The notes under the pieces were generated by a model. The model was not told the DNA's origin, did no database searches, and saw only the letters and a list, made by a program, of their open reading frames with translations. A stretch of 64,000 nucleotides of DNA, taken from positions 682,001 through 746,000 of the forward strand of contig CAWUHX010000068.1 in the NCBI GenBank assembly GCA_963922205.1, in the 5' to 3' direction. Position numbers and translations under genes: made by a program. This DNA comes from Romanomermis culicivorax (taxonomy: Eukaryota; Nematoda; Enoplea; Mermithida; Mermithidae). This document shows positions 48,443 to 57,699 of this stretch, one piece after another. Positions within the stretch are counted from its first letter, which is position 1. Each line of letters begins with the position of its first letter.

Positions 48443-48913
48443 ATGATATACAGTAAACACATTTTTTTAAACACTCTCGCTGTGATCCTTTTCATAGCTG
48501 TTTTTATTGTATGGGTACAATACCCTTTTCAATTTTATGAAAATGAAGAAGAACCTGTAAATGTTACAGATTTTACGATACCAAACACAAAAAATGTTAC
48601 AGATTTTACGATACCAAACACAAAAAATGTTACAAATCAGAAAATATTATTATTACGGGAAAATTATAAATTACATATAATACCCTTACTACATTTTGTA
48701 TAAAAAATTTTACATTGTCCTCAGAATGATGGTCAATTTATGCAATTACGAGCGTGTTTCAAAATATATATTTTCAATCCTGTCGTATTTTCTTGTTGTA
48801 GTCGAAGCAGTAAATTTCAAAACTTGTACATCAATGGAACTAGATTACGATATATTGATATGATAGCTTTATTACATAATCAGAAAAAAATATTATACCC
48901 TTCATCAGTCTAG
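48443..48913 (+). CDS. Small single-pass membrane protein, possible 27-nt intron
   Basis: Exon 1 from ATG 48443 encodes a short N-terminus, a hydrophobic segment at about residues 8-27 (TLAVILFIAVFIVWVQYPF), an acidic stretch and two exact copies of an 11-residue repeat NVTDFTIPNTK (33-bp DNA repeat from 48560), with NVT glycosylation-type sites. The frame stops at 48703, but a convincingly coding 63-codon frame follows at 48725-48913. A GTATAA...CCTCAG interval at 48698-48724 would join them in phase as a 27-nt intron. If not spliced, the protein is 86 aa. Family unknown. Confidence 0.55.
48560..48630 (+). repeat. 33-bp direct repeat in membrane protein gene
   Basis: AATGTTACAGATTTTACGAT followed by ACCAAACACAAAA occurs twice in tandem with no difference, and a third partial unit follows. 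It keeps the frame and duplicates the 11-residue segment. Confidence 0.85.
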
Positions 48914-48973
48914 TCGAGAATTTTGAAGAGGTTGGTCGTTTTTCTATAATTCGTTTGTTTTGTGACAATTACA

Positions 48974-49436
48974 ATGTCCGCCGCATTTGAAGTTTTTGTC
49001 AGAATGGTGCAAAATAAAGTAAAAGGTAAAAATTTATATCTCTTCTTTAACTATTTATTAAACTATAGTATTTTTTATTTAAGGTAAAATACTAAACAAC
49101 AAACAGAAATGCGAAATAGCTGATTTGTTTTGGACTCATTTCTCACCCGAAGCCAAGATTTTTTACAAAGACATAGCTAAGGCGTGCAACCATTTACGGC
49201 GTGAAGTTGGTTTACCTATGGGACGTAAAAAAGTTACACAATTTTGGTGTTTTGCTAGACTATTACTGACGGAGTTGGATATGGTCCAAACTCGCGCTAT
49301 TTTTGTAGAAGATCTTTTTTTAAAACTAGATACAGCTCATAAACTATTTTTTATGAATATGAATAACTTGTGTGCTTTTTCTAGACCCGAAGAGTTGAAT
49401 ATCGTCATACAAAATGAAGCTTCATTACTATCTTAA
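48974..49436 (+). CDS. Small protein with HMG-box-like pattern, two exons
   Basis: Exon 1 is 48974-49025 and exon 2 is 49084-49436, joined across a 58-bp GTAAAA...TTTAAG intron that splits a Gly codon. The product is about 134 aa. Residues 4-55 (FEVFVRMVQNKVKGK, then ADLFWTHFSPEAKIFYKDIA) follow the spacing of an HMG box: an aromatic start, a Trp, and a Leu/Phe-Ser-x2-(E/A)-K-x2-(F/Y)-x3-A core. If so it could bind DNA, for example in replication or packaging. The match is by eye and the C-terminal half is unassigned. Confidence 0.6.
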
Positions 49437-49444
49437 TGTAATAC

Positions 49445-49450
49445 AATAAA
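49445..49450 (+). terminator. Polyadenylation signal AATAAA
   Basis: AATAAA lies 9 bases after the stop codon of the 48974 gene. It sits in the short spacer before the next gene, a plausible 3' end. Confidence 0.4.
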
Positions 49451-49518
49451 TATTTCAATGTTTACTCATCATTTGGTCATTATTGTAAAATTTTTTTGTA
49501 CTGTACGGTCTGTTTTGT

Positions 49519-49872
49519 ATGGCTTCTAGATTAAAGAAATATATTCACGAGCTCCATGTGTTAAAAAATTCAAATCGTGTTCAAAGACGTGCTCTTCTTC
49601 AACATTCTTCCCCCGATTTGATCTGTTGTATGTGTGAAATTTGTTTGAACATTTTGAACGGTAATATTCCTATTAATTCAAACTTAAAAAAGAAATTGGC
49701 CAAACATAAATTATTGCTCAGAGGTTTAGCTACTAGACACGAAAAAAACAAGAAAAAAGATTTACATAATAAACGTGTAAGAATTGTTCAAAGTGGTGGA
49801 GCATTTTTACCTCTAGTACTACCCGTTTTATTATCTACATTAGCAAGTTTTGTTACAGAGAAATTATTATAG
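49519..49872 (+). CDS. Conserved small basic Polinton protein
   Basis: 117 aa. It shows the pattern seen in many Polintons: a basic N-terminal helix (RLKKYIHELHVLK), then LICCMCEICLNILNGNIPI, a Lys-rich stretch (KKKLAKHKLLLRGLA) and a hydrophobic GGAFLPLVLPVLLSTLASF C-terminus. The function is not established; suggestions for such proteins include a structural or DNA-condensing role. The stop is followed one base later by the next ATG, as in tightly packed Polinton structural genes. Confidence 0.8.
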   Translation: MASRLKKYIHELHVLKNSNRVQRRALLQHSSPDLICCMCEICLNILNGNIPINSNLKKKLAKHKLLLRGLATRHEKNKKKDLHNKRVRIVQSGGAFLPLVLPVLLSTLASFVTEKLL

Positions 49873-49873
49873 A

Positions 49874-50731
49874 ATGAAATTTGCTAATAAATTTGCTCTT
49901 ATACCTCAGGAGGTTCTGAATAAACTAAATAACTCTCAGGTTTCTTCTTCTTCGACGATGACGAGTTCAAATGAAAAGACAGGTATAGCTAAGCAAGTTG
50001 ACATGTATCGTAACGAGCTAGAGCGCATTTTGAAAGATAATACGTTAACACCTGAAGAACAATACAAAATGTACTCGCAACTATTTTCACAATATTTAAC
50101 TTTTGAACATGAAAAGGCTCAACCTACTACAGTGATTTTAAAACAAAAAGTTATTGATAACGAAGAAGATGAGAAGGATAGTGACGATTTGAAACAAAAA
50201 GAAAAAAATTGGTTGAACGATGAAAAGTTACTTAGCGGTATTCCTAAACAGTTTAAACGCTCGGCATCCTTATTATTGGAGCATGTGCGACGTAACCCTA
50301 GTATAAATGTTAATAAGCAAGGTGAAGTATTAATTGATGGAAAATTAATTGAAGGATCACATATTATTGATTTATTACATGATTTGTCTCGTAAACGTTC
50401 AAAAATTACGCAAACGCTTGGAGTGGATGAGTTTGTTAATGCTTTGAAAAAATATAATGTACCATTAGAGGCTATAGGAAACCCATTACGTAAAATGTTA
50501 TTCACTTTACCTCGGAAACTCTCCTACCATACACCTCCGGAAGAATCAGATGATCATGCAGTTAGTAGTGTCAAGCGGTTGAATAAACCACTTGTGAAAG
50601 GTGTTGATTTATTTTCAAGTGGTGCCGAGGAAGATATCAAAGACGATTCATTCTTTAATAAAGGAAACTCGACAGAAAAGAAGATACGGCGCAAAGCTAG
50701 AGCACTTAGACGGTATACTCCTTTGTACTAG
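49874..50731 (+). CDS. Conserved Polinton protein of unknown function
   Basis: 285 aa from ATG at 49874, chosen because it follows the preceding stop by one base; an ATG at 49850 would overlap that gene. Hydrophilic N-terminal half with predicted helices (KQVDMYRNELERILKDN), an acidic linker, and a compact domain with GIPKQFKRSASLLLEHVRRN and SINVNKQGEVLIDGKLIEGS. The tail is very basic. This type of protein recurs next to the integrase in Polintons. No enzymatic motif is seen. Confidence 0.72.
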   Translation: MKFANKFALIPQEVLNKLNNSQVSSSSTMTSSNEKTGIAKQVDMYRNELERILKDNTLTPEEQYKMYSQLFSQYLTFEHEKAQPTTVILKQKVIDNEEDEKDSDDLKQKEKNWLNDEKLLSGIPKQFKRSASLLLEHVRRNPSINVNKQGEVLIDGKLIEGSHIIDLLHDLSRKRSKITQTLGVDEFVNALKKYNVPLEAIGNPLRKMLFTLPRKLSYHTPPEESDDHAVSSVKRLNKPLVKGVDLFSSGAEEDIKDDSFFNKGNSTEKKIRRKARALRRYTPLY

Positions 50732-50735
50732 AGCG

Positions 50736-51845
50736 ATGAACACCTTACTTTCGAAATTATACAAAAATTTACACGGAAATCCCTCAGCTTTTTCTAGTAT
50801 TGAAAAATTATATGCTGAAGCTAGAAAGCACCGTAAAACAATTACACGTAAAAATGTTAAAGATTGGCTTTCAAAACAAGATAGTTATACTCTACATAAA
50901 CAAGTCAACAAAAAATTTTCACGTAATCGTATTTATGTTACAGCTATGGATCAACAATGGGAAATTGATTTGGCAGATATGTCTTCTTTAGCAGATTTTA
51001 ACGATGGATACAAATTTATGCTTACATGTATAGATGTATTAAGTAAATACGCATGGGTTGAACCCTTAAAATCAAAACACTCAAAGAATGTTTGCGATGC
51101 TTTTCAAAATATTTTAAAAAGAGGTCGAATCCCTTGGAGAGTGCGCAGCGATAAAGGAAAAGAATTTGTCAACAAAGATTTCCAAAAATTATTGAAAACT
51201 AACGATATACATTTTTTTACTTCTCAAAACGAAGACATTAAATGTTCAATAGTGGAACGGTTTAATAGAACTTTAAAAACTAAATTATTTAAATATTTTA
51301 CAGAGTTTACCACTTATAAATGGATTGATATTTTACCCGCAGTTGTTTCCAACTACAATCACTCTGTTCATAGATCTATTAAGGAAAAACCTATTAATGT
51401 AGATTATTCTAACGAAAAAATTATATGGCAAAGACTCTACCCTGAAAGATTATACACTAGAAAGCCTAAGATTGATATAGGAGATTACGTGCGAATTAGT
51501 AAACATAGAGGTGTATTTGACAAAGGTTATTTACCTCAATGGAGTGAAGAAGTTTTCAAAGTAAAACATGTTGTGAAGACCCAAAATCATATACTTTATA
51601 CAATTCAAGATCTGGAAGGCGAAGATATAGAAGGACGTTTTTATGAAAAAGAACTACAGAAAATCGATTTTAATCCTAATATCAAAGAATACAAAATTGA
51701 AAAGGTTTTGAAGACTAAACAATTACCAGATGGTCAGAATAGAGTACTTGTGAAGTGGTGGGGTTATGCTGAAAAATTCAACAGTTGGATTTTAGAAAAG
51801 GATATACAAAACGACGATGACGACGATTACGATGAACAACTTTGA
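50736..51845 (+). CDS. RVE-family integrase with C-terminal chromodomain
   Basis: 369 aa from ATG 50736, 4 bases after the previous stop. Catalytic core: D78 (in WEIDLADM), D139 (RSDKGKEF) and E174 (IVERFNR), with 34 residues between the last two. An N-terminal Lys/His-rich part precedes it. The C-terminus has a chromodomain ([11 protein letters not shown], then [16 protein letters not shown]) at about residues 320-360, which may target insertion to modified chromatin. It would integrate the element with 6-bp duplications, as observed. A frame upstream of the ATG is open but overlaps the previous gene. The last 29 bases overlap the frame of the protease gene. Confidence 0.93.
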   Translation: MNTLLSKLYKNLHGNPSAFSSIEKLYAEARKHRKTITRKNVKDWLSKQDSYTLHKQVNKKFSRNRIYVTAMDQQWEIDLADMSSLADFNDGYKFMLTCIDVLSKYAWVEPLKSKHSKNVCDAFQNILKRGRIPWRVRSDKGKEFVNKDFQKLLKTNDIHFFTSQNEDIKCSIVERFNRTLKTKLFKYFTEFTTYKWIDILPAVVSNYNHSVHRSIKEKPINVDYSNEKIIWQRLYPERLYTRKPKIDIGDYVRISKHRGVFDKGYLPQWSEEVFKVKHVVKTQNHILYTIQDLEGEDIEGRFYEKELQKIDFNPNIKEYKIEKVLKTKQLPDGQNRVLVKWWGYAEKFNSWILEKDIQNDDDDDYDEQL

Positions 51846-52323
51846 ATTGACATATTATGCTCAACAAGATGAGCTATTATCACAAAATTTTTTAGGAGTT
51901 TTTGCTTGCGATACTCTACCGAAGATAGTTAAAAGACCCGCGGCTTTAATTGCAAACACCGATACATCTTTTCAAAAAGGAAGTCATTGGATAGCTATGT
52001 ATTTTGATAATGCTAACTCTGTATATTATTTTGATTCTTATGGCTTACCACCAGTTATTCCTGCTTTTATAAATTATATTAACAAAAATGCTTTAATAAT
52101 ATATACAAATAAGAAACATTTACAAAATTTTAATAGTAGGGTTTGTGGTATATATACTTTATATTTTTTGTATTATAAAGTGCGACATGTTCCTATGTAT
52201 AAAATGTTTAAAAGTTTCAGTAACACAAATTTTGTTTATAATAATAGATTGATTTGTAAGTTTTTTCATTGTAAATTTTCTGTTAAAGGTCACTTGCGAA
52301 ATAAATTATGTACACGTTTGTAA
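51832..52323 (+). CDS. Adenain/Ulp1-like cysteine protease
   Basis: 163 aa from ATG 51832, which overlaps the end of the integrase gene; another ATG at 51817 would add five residues. The catalytic set is visible: H52 in GSHWIAM, D68 in YYFDSYG, Q98 in HLQNF and C105 in SRVCGIYTL. This is the order of the C5/C48 clan CE proteases. In Polintons and adenoviruses it matures capsid proteins. All catalytic residues are present, so it should be active. Confidence 0.9.
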   Translation: MNNFELTYYAQQDELLSQNFLGVFACDTLPKIVKRPAALIANTDTSFQKGSHWIAMYFDNANSVYYFDSYGLPPVIPAFINYINKNALIIYTNKKHLQNFNSRVCGIYTLYFLYYKVRHVPMYKMFKSFSNTNFVYNNRLICKFFHCKFSVKGHLRNKLCTRL

Positions 52324-52376
52324 AAAAGTTAACTCCTTCTATATGTATTTATATATAAATTTTACTTCACTTTGAT

Positions 52377-52443
52377 AGCTCCGCCTCCTTCATATTTTTG
52401 TATAATTTTATTGGTTATTTTAGTAGCTCCGCCTTTTTATAAA
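52377..52443 (+). promoter_or_regulatory. CTCCGCC motifs and TATA box before the 52491 gene
   Basis: AGCTCCGCC occurs at 52377-52385 and again at 52425-52433, the second directly followed by TATAAA at 52438-52443. This is about 48 bases before the ATG at 52491. The similar AGCTCCTCC and AACTCCTCC precede the other rightward gene cluster (45935 and 46011). Confidence 0.5.
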
Positions 52444-52490
52444 TTTATAACTGAGTGTTTAGTTGTTAAATAAAAATTTTTTATTTTGAA

Positions 52491-52799
52491 ATGGATAGTA
52501 GTAATAGTACGCATTCAGAAACGTCTCGCATTAGCGTTTGGGAGTTTTTTGGAAAACGTCTACCTCGAAACGAAGTGGTTTTCTTCAGTCAGGTCATACT
52601 AATATACATTGTAGTCATTACAGCTATAATAAATTTATCTCTCTACAATAATAATACACAATTGTGGGTTGGTCTTTTGTGCGCTTGTATAGGATATTTA
52701 TTACCTAGCCCCGTACCGACCGTATTACAGTCATCTAATTCATTGAAGACCGTACCTATAGCATCAGCAAACAACATTATAAATAATGACAACCTTTGA
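52491..52799 (+). CDS. Small two-transmembrane Polinton protein
   Basis: 102 aa. Signature LPRNEVVFFSQVILIYIVVI begins the first membrane segment (about residues 28-48), and LWVGLLCACIGYLLPSP gives the second (about 58-74). This architecture and the LP-x-P-like end recur in Polintons beside capsid genes; the function is unknown, perhaps in virion membrane or egress. The last 14 bases overlap the start of the next gene. Confidence 0.8.
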   Translation: MDSSNSTHSETSRISVWEFFGKRLPRNEVVFFSQVILIYIVVITAIINLSLYNNNTQLWVGLLCACIGYLLPSPVPTVLQSSNSLKTVPIASANNIINNDNL

Positions 52800-53703
52800 A
52801 GATCAATTTTATATCACATTACCTAGTAATAGCAAAAATGGAAACAAACCCTCTGATTTTTCAGCCCATCTACCTTACCGTTTAAAACTAGATGGAAGCT
52901 GGGAGGTAGGACTAAGTGAAATAATATACCCCTATAGTTGGGCTACATTTACCAATCATGGTGGAGATAATGTAATAACGTTAATTACGGATGGTGTCGG
53001 AAATAAGGTCAAAAAAATTAAAGTAATAGTTTTTGAAAAACATTACTTTACCATATCTGAATTAATTGAAGAGTTGAATGCAAAAATTGGAGCAGCTATT
53101 GCCGGAACTAACATGGAAATCATGTTTTCATACGATGAACATAGTAGAGGATTAGTTAATTTGAAAATAAAAAGTGGTACAATATTACGTAAAATCGATA
53201 TAAGCAAACGGTTAATGGAGCTTCTCGGATTTAGCTCTACCAATACTGAGGCCTATGCAACTGCTGATGATTTTTTAAATAGAGCTGTGAATATTAACTT
53301 ATATACTGTTGGAGAGAAACCTCCAAAAAATTCTAACACACATATTCCACCATCCAAAGCTGTTTTTCTTGCCGAGCCTGGAACTAATCATTTATACATG
53401 TTAGGTATTCAACCACCAAATTTGAATGATTTACAGAATTTTTATGTTTACTGTAATATTATTGAAAATCAGATTGTTGGAAATACTTTAGCGCCGCTTT
53501 TACGTATAGTAAATGTTCAGGGAAAATACAAAGATAATGTGAGTCGTTTATATGAAACACCTCACTATATACCAATTCAATTGAAAGAAATTACAGTACT
53601 CGAGATTAATATAAAAAACAGTATGAATGAGCTTATACCCTTTCAGTTTGGGAATGTTATAGTTAAATTACATTTTCGGCGACGTACTCCTTTATTCCTA
53701 TAA
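52786..53703 (+). CDS. Minor capsid (penton-like) protein
   Basis: 305 aa. Begins TFEDQFYITLPSNSKNG and has the conserved GSWEVGLSEIIYPYSW block at about residues 37-52, widely present in Polintons in this location between the 2-TM protein and the major capsid gene. The protein is rich in beta-strand-like segments. Assignment to the penton/minor capsid role rests on position and family resemblance; the jelly-roll fold cannot be shown by eye. The ATG overlaps the upstream gene by 14 bases. Confidence 0.7.
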   Translation: MTTFEDQFYITLPSNSKNGNKPSDFSAHLPYRLKLDGSWEVGLSEIIYPYSWATFTNHGGDNVITLITDGVGNKVKKIKVIVFEKHYFTISELIEELNAKIGAAIAGTNMEIMFSYDEHSRGLVNLKIKSGTILRKIDISKRLMELLGFSSTNTEAYATADDFLNRAVNINLYTVGEKPPKNSNTHIPPSKAVFLAEPGTNHLYMLGIQPPNLNDLQNFYVYCNIIENQIVGNTLAPLLRIVNVQGKYKDNVSRLYETPHYIPIQLKEITVLEINIKNSMNELIPFQFGNVIVKLHFRRRTPLFL

Positions 53704-53837
53704 GCATAGTATCAAATTTTTATTTACTCATTCATTCATTTGCATTTGGACACGTTGTCGTCAGGTTGAATTTTCGCAAACGCTCTTAATTAATTAATTC
53801 GTTTAGTTGTTGTTCCTTTTAATTTTCAAAGCAAAAT

Positions 53838-54374
53838 ATGCATACCGTATTTATTCCTGAAACCGTTGATTACTGGATCAAAATTTATCAACATAGTATT
53901 CAAGATAATCAATTTCAATTAGGTGGTAGTTTAGAAGGTTTTCGAGCAGCATACCCGTATTATTATAGACATCAAGGAGCTGGAGTTGGTAATTTTTTTA
54001 AGAGTTTGTGGCGTCTAGCTATGCCTTTGTTAAAATCTGCAGGAAAGCATGCACTTGCTGCAGGTTCCAAAATTGCAGGTGATGTTGTAGAAGGTCGTTC
54101 TTTTAAAGAAAGTGTTGCCAAGCATGGACGAAACGCAGCTGGTAGCTTATTACACGAAACGGGCGAGCGCATTCATAAAGGAAAAGGTTTAGGGAAGCGT
54201 AAACATATAAATTCTACGATACATATAAAAAGCAATAAAAAGTTAAATGATGGTCAGCGTCAACAACATCAACATCAAAAACAACATAAACGTAAACACC
54301 TGAAACGACGTTCCTCATTCTTAAAAAAGACTCCACGTAGAGTAGTCGGTTTCAAGGATATCCATTCAAAATGA
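53838..54374 (+). CDS. Basic glycine-rich structural protein (pVI/pX-like candidate)
   Basis: 178 aa. N-terminal part ends in a Gly-rich QLGGSLEGFRAAYP and HQGAGVGNFFKSLWRLAMP, followed by an amphipathic/hydrophobic helix (LLKSAGKHALAAGSKIAGDV) and a very basic His/Lys/Arg/Gln-rich tail. Such proteins sit upstream of the Polinton major capsid gene. The resemblance to adenoviral membrane-lytic or core proteins processed by the adenain is an inference. The stop TGA overlaps the ATG of the next gene (ATGA). Confidence 0.65.
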   Translation: MHTVFIPETVDYWIKIYQHSIQDNQFQLGGSLEGFRAAYPYYYRHQGAGVGNFFKSLWRLAMPLLKSAGKHALAAGSKIAGDVVEGRSFKESVAKHGRNAAGSLLHETGERIHKGKGLGKRKHINSTIHIKSNKKLNDGQRQQHQHQKQHKRKHLKRRSSFLKKTPRRVVGFKDIHSK

Positions 54375-55768
54375 GTAAATTTATTGATGCTGCGTCGTCT
54401 CCTAGTAGTAAAACGGAGTTAGATTTATTTACCGTACCTCCAACGCAAGTTGCTATTCGTAGAAGTTTTTGGTCTGAAATTCAGTTACAAAATCCTTGTA
54501 CTAATGAAGGACCTTACGAGTTTGTTATTTCACCTGATTCATATATGTTGGACTTATCAAAAAATTTTATATATTTTACTATTCGAATTACGAAAGCTAA
54601 TGGCGCTGCTTGCACTTTAACAGCAGACGCCAACAATAATCTTACTGGAAATGTTGTAGCACCAATTAATTTGATCGGGAAAACATTTTTTAAACAGATC
54701 AAGATGTACTTAAATGGAAAATTAATATCTGACAGGTAAGTTTTATAATTAAATGTATGTTTACCTTTTTTAATTTTAACATTTTAACATTTCAGTGGGG
54801 ATAGATACGCTTACAGATCTTATTTGGAAACGGAATTGAACTATGGTCGTGATGCTAAGTCGACACATGTTGCAGCTGCTGGTTATGCTTTTGAAAATGG
54901 CGATGTTCTCGATATAAAGAAAAACAAGGGTGCTTTGGAAAGAGTTCAGATGTTCAAAAATAGTGCAGTTGTTGAATTAATGGCTCCTATACACGCCGAT
55001 CTATTTATGCAAGAACGTTTTCTATTGAATCAATGTACTTTGAAAATTGATTTATACAGACATAGAGATGATTTTTGCTTGCAAAAATTTATATCTACTG
55101 ACAACGAAGCTTATAAAATCGAAGTTAAAAGCATGTCTTTATTTATTAAAAAAGTTGAAGTTGCGGATAATATCAATCTAGCTATTGAATCCATGTTACA
55201 AAATACAGCTGCAAAATACCCTATTCGTCGATGTCATGTTACAAGTCTATACATAACAACTAGTCGTCGCTCAGCTCCTCTGAACTCATTGTTCACAGGT
55301 CCTTTACCTCGTCGTCTCGTTGTGGCGCTCGTTGATGGTTCGGCTGCTAGGGGTGATTATAATCAAAGCCCCTTCAATTTTAAGCATTTCGGATTAAACG
55401 AGATTAAAATAACAAGTGGTACTACAACCTTACCTACAACACCATATATGCTAAATTTTAAAGAAAACAAATATTTGCGCACTTTTGTACAATTATTTGA
55501 GGGTGTAGGAATCGGTACAGATAACAAGGGTAATGAAATTACTCGAAATTCTTTTACAACGCATAACACGGTTTTTGTTTTTGATTTGACTCCTTGCGGT
55601 ATGGATGGTAATTTTTGGGAACTCGTACGTGAAGGAACCACTAGTTTACAGATGAATTTTGGAGAGGATATACCAGATGGCGGTATTGAAGCACTTATAT
55701 ACGCAGAATTTGACTCTCTCGTAATGATTGATAAAAATCGTGAAACCTTTACAGATTATAGTATTTAA
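54371..55768 (+). CDS. Major capsid protein (double jelly-roll), two exons
   Basis: Exon 1 is 54371-54735 and exon 2 is 54796-55768, joined across a 60-bp GTAAGT...TTTCAG intron that splits a Ser codon. The product is 445 aa. Typical Polinton MCP features: KTELDLFTVPPTQVAI near the N-terminus, PDSYMLDLSKNFIYFTIR, KMYLNGKLISD before the junction, then RYAYRSYLETELNYG and VVELMAPIHADLFMQ. It would form the hexameric capsomers. The frame is intact. It is the last gene of the rightward cluster, with AATAAA at 55810. Confidence 0.93.
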
Positions 55769-56687
55769 ATACGTTATATTTATATGTACATTTCATCTCA
55801 TTTTTTTATAATAAAAAATCACTTATAGTTGTTGTTTATACACTCCTTCTCTTTAGGTATTGTTTAGAAATATTCTTTTAATTTATTCCTAATTATAAAT
55901 GAACTTCCTTTTATTACTCCTCCTTTCCTTTATTTTCTCCTTTAATTCTACAGTGCTACGTAATTATCTTGTACGTTCTTTTTACCCTAAGACCTGTTTG
56001 TGCATATTCTCTACATATCGTTTACTCGTACATCTCTAAATATCTGACTACAGTAAACCCTTTTTTATATTCCCGAAGTTGACACATACACGCACACACT
56101 CATAGTAGAACTCTAAAGAAATTATCTTTACTATTAAACGCAATAAATAAAAAATTTTATTAATTTTAATTCAATTTAATTTATTTGAAACAAAATATAT
56201 ATATATACAAAATTTAAAACAAAATAGAATAAATTATACATATATACAAAATTTAAAAACAAAATAAAATATACATATATGCACTCGCCTTCGCCGCCGC
56301 CGCCGCCGTCGCACCCCCCACGCTAAAAGTTTCACGCATATCCACTAAAATTTTTACAAATTTTAATAACTATTTTAGTTAAACAAAAATTTTTACTCTA
56401 ATATATCAATTAACTGCTAAGTAATAGGTACAAGATCTATCAATAGCCTTTATTTTATCGTAAAATTTTATCGTATAAATCGTGTAAATAATTGAAAGCT
56501 TCTAGAATATTCTAGAAATGTTCTTTGTCAAGTTTTAGACAACTCAGCTATATACCATACATTAATATACATGAATTAGAAATCTGTAACATGTTGCAGT
56601 TGTAGTAAAAGCTTATAATACTTTTACTCTCATTAAATATAAAATTTATATGTCTACTACATGTTTTAACTATAACATCTGAACTTA
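55769..56687. other. AT-rich spacer after the capsid genes
   Basis: Non-coding, very A/T-rich, with AATAAA at 55810-55815 just after the capsid gene. It holds a duplicated segment with ATACAAAATTTAAAACAAAA (about 56200-56270) and a short (GCC)n run at about 56290-56310. No gene is seen on either strand. Confidence 0.6.
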
Positions 56688-57113
56688 CTAGAAACGCGGC
56701 AGCGCTAGTTTTACCCTCTCCTCGACGTAGCGACCGTCGGCGTTTTCCCATTCAGCCCTCGCACCTGGGGGGAGGATATTCCACAGGTGCGAGGCTAGGT
56801 GACCGTCGACCAGCGAAGGGTTTTCAAACATCCGGCGTAGACGTTTCATAAAACCCCAAAAGGGTTTCTGCCTAGCCGGATATTCAACCCCTCGCTGGCT
56901 TTTCCACCAGCTCTTGAAGTCCGTCGAGGCCTCCTCCCAGAAGACGGACGCCCACGCATCAATGTCGGCCGTCGTTAAAAACGGCTCTAAATTAATAATA
57001 ATGAAATAGTATACATATTAATTTTTAATTCAAAATATTTGTAAAATCAATGTACCGTAAGCCTCGTAGGCGGCTCTCAACGTCGAAATAAACGTAACGA
57101 AAACGGCTTCCAT
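56688..57113 (-). CDS. Novel GC-rich, Trp-rich protein, two exons (118 aa)
   Basis: Exon 1 is 57113-57056 (ATG) and exon 2 is 56986-56688 (TAG). They are joined across a 69-bp AT-rich intron with donor GTACAT and acceptor AATTTAG, splitting a Glu codon after one base. The product is 118 aa and contains AYEA, DIDAWASVFWEEASTDFKS, WWKSQRGVEYP, KPFWGFMKRLRRMF and NILPPGARAEWENADGR. Six or more Trp residues and an Arg-rich helix are notable. Codons end mostly in G/C, unlike all other genes in the element, which suggests recent acquisition. It runs opposite to the capsid genes near the right end and has a TATA box 67 bases upstream. No family is recognised. The exons are too short for a simple open-frame scan, so it is easily missed. 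Confidence 0.65.
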
Positions 57114-57179
57114 TGGTAGTCTCTCGGGTGTCGCGCGCAAGTACAAAAATAAGAATGGTTCTTCTTCTTCTATTTTTTC

Positions 57180-57187
57180 TATTTATA
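57180..57187 (-). promoter_or_regulatory. TATA box of the 118-aa gene
   Basis: TATAAATA on the minus strand, 67 bases before the ATG at 57113, followed by a pyrimidine/purine-biased leader. Position fits a eukaryotic core promoter. Confidence 0.55.
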
Positions 57188-57261
57188 CCTCTTTACCCTC
57201 ATTAAACCTTTTCTGGTTTTTTCTGCTTTTTGGTTGAATCTTTTCGGTTTTTCTTTGAAGG

Positions 57262-57406
57262 TTCTATCAAAATAACAATAATCACCATCTTAATTGTTTT
57301 GGTATTGCGTCTCTTTAAAGGTTTTAGGCTCTAGGTTATTCTAGAAAACTATCAAAATAACAATAATCACCACCTTAATGATTTTGGTAAAGCGTCTCTT
57401 GCTACC
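57262..57406 (+). repeat. Direct repeat, ~55-bp units 87 bp apart
   Basis: CTATCAAAATAACAATAATC followed by ACCATCTTAAT and GTTTTGGTATTGCGTCTCTT at about 57265 recurs at about 57352 with few changes. Nothing coding overlaps convincingly. It may be regulatory for the gene at 56688-57113. Confidence 0.7.
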
Positions 57407-57699
57407 GTGTTTTATAGAACCTTTGACCTTTTCTAGCATTTCTAATTGGTTTTATGATCTAAATGGCTTCACCTGTCTAACCTTTCTATGTTTGCTCTGG
57501 GAAACACTCTGTATACAAAACCGCATCTACCTACATAAATCATCTAATATAATGTATTAATTTCCGATACGTAGAATAACGTTCATGTATTGATGATTTA
57601 GTTCTTTTCTTTTTTCTTTTTCTTTTTCTTTTTCTTTTCTTTTCTTCAAATATTTTTGAGGTATCAATTATTTTTTACATTTAGAATATTTTTCATCTC

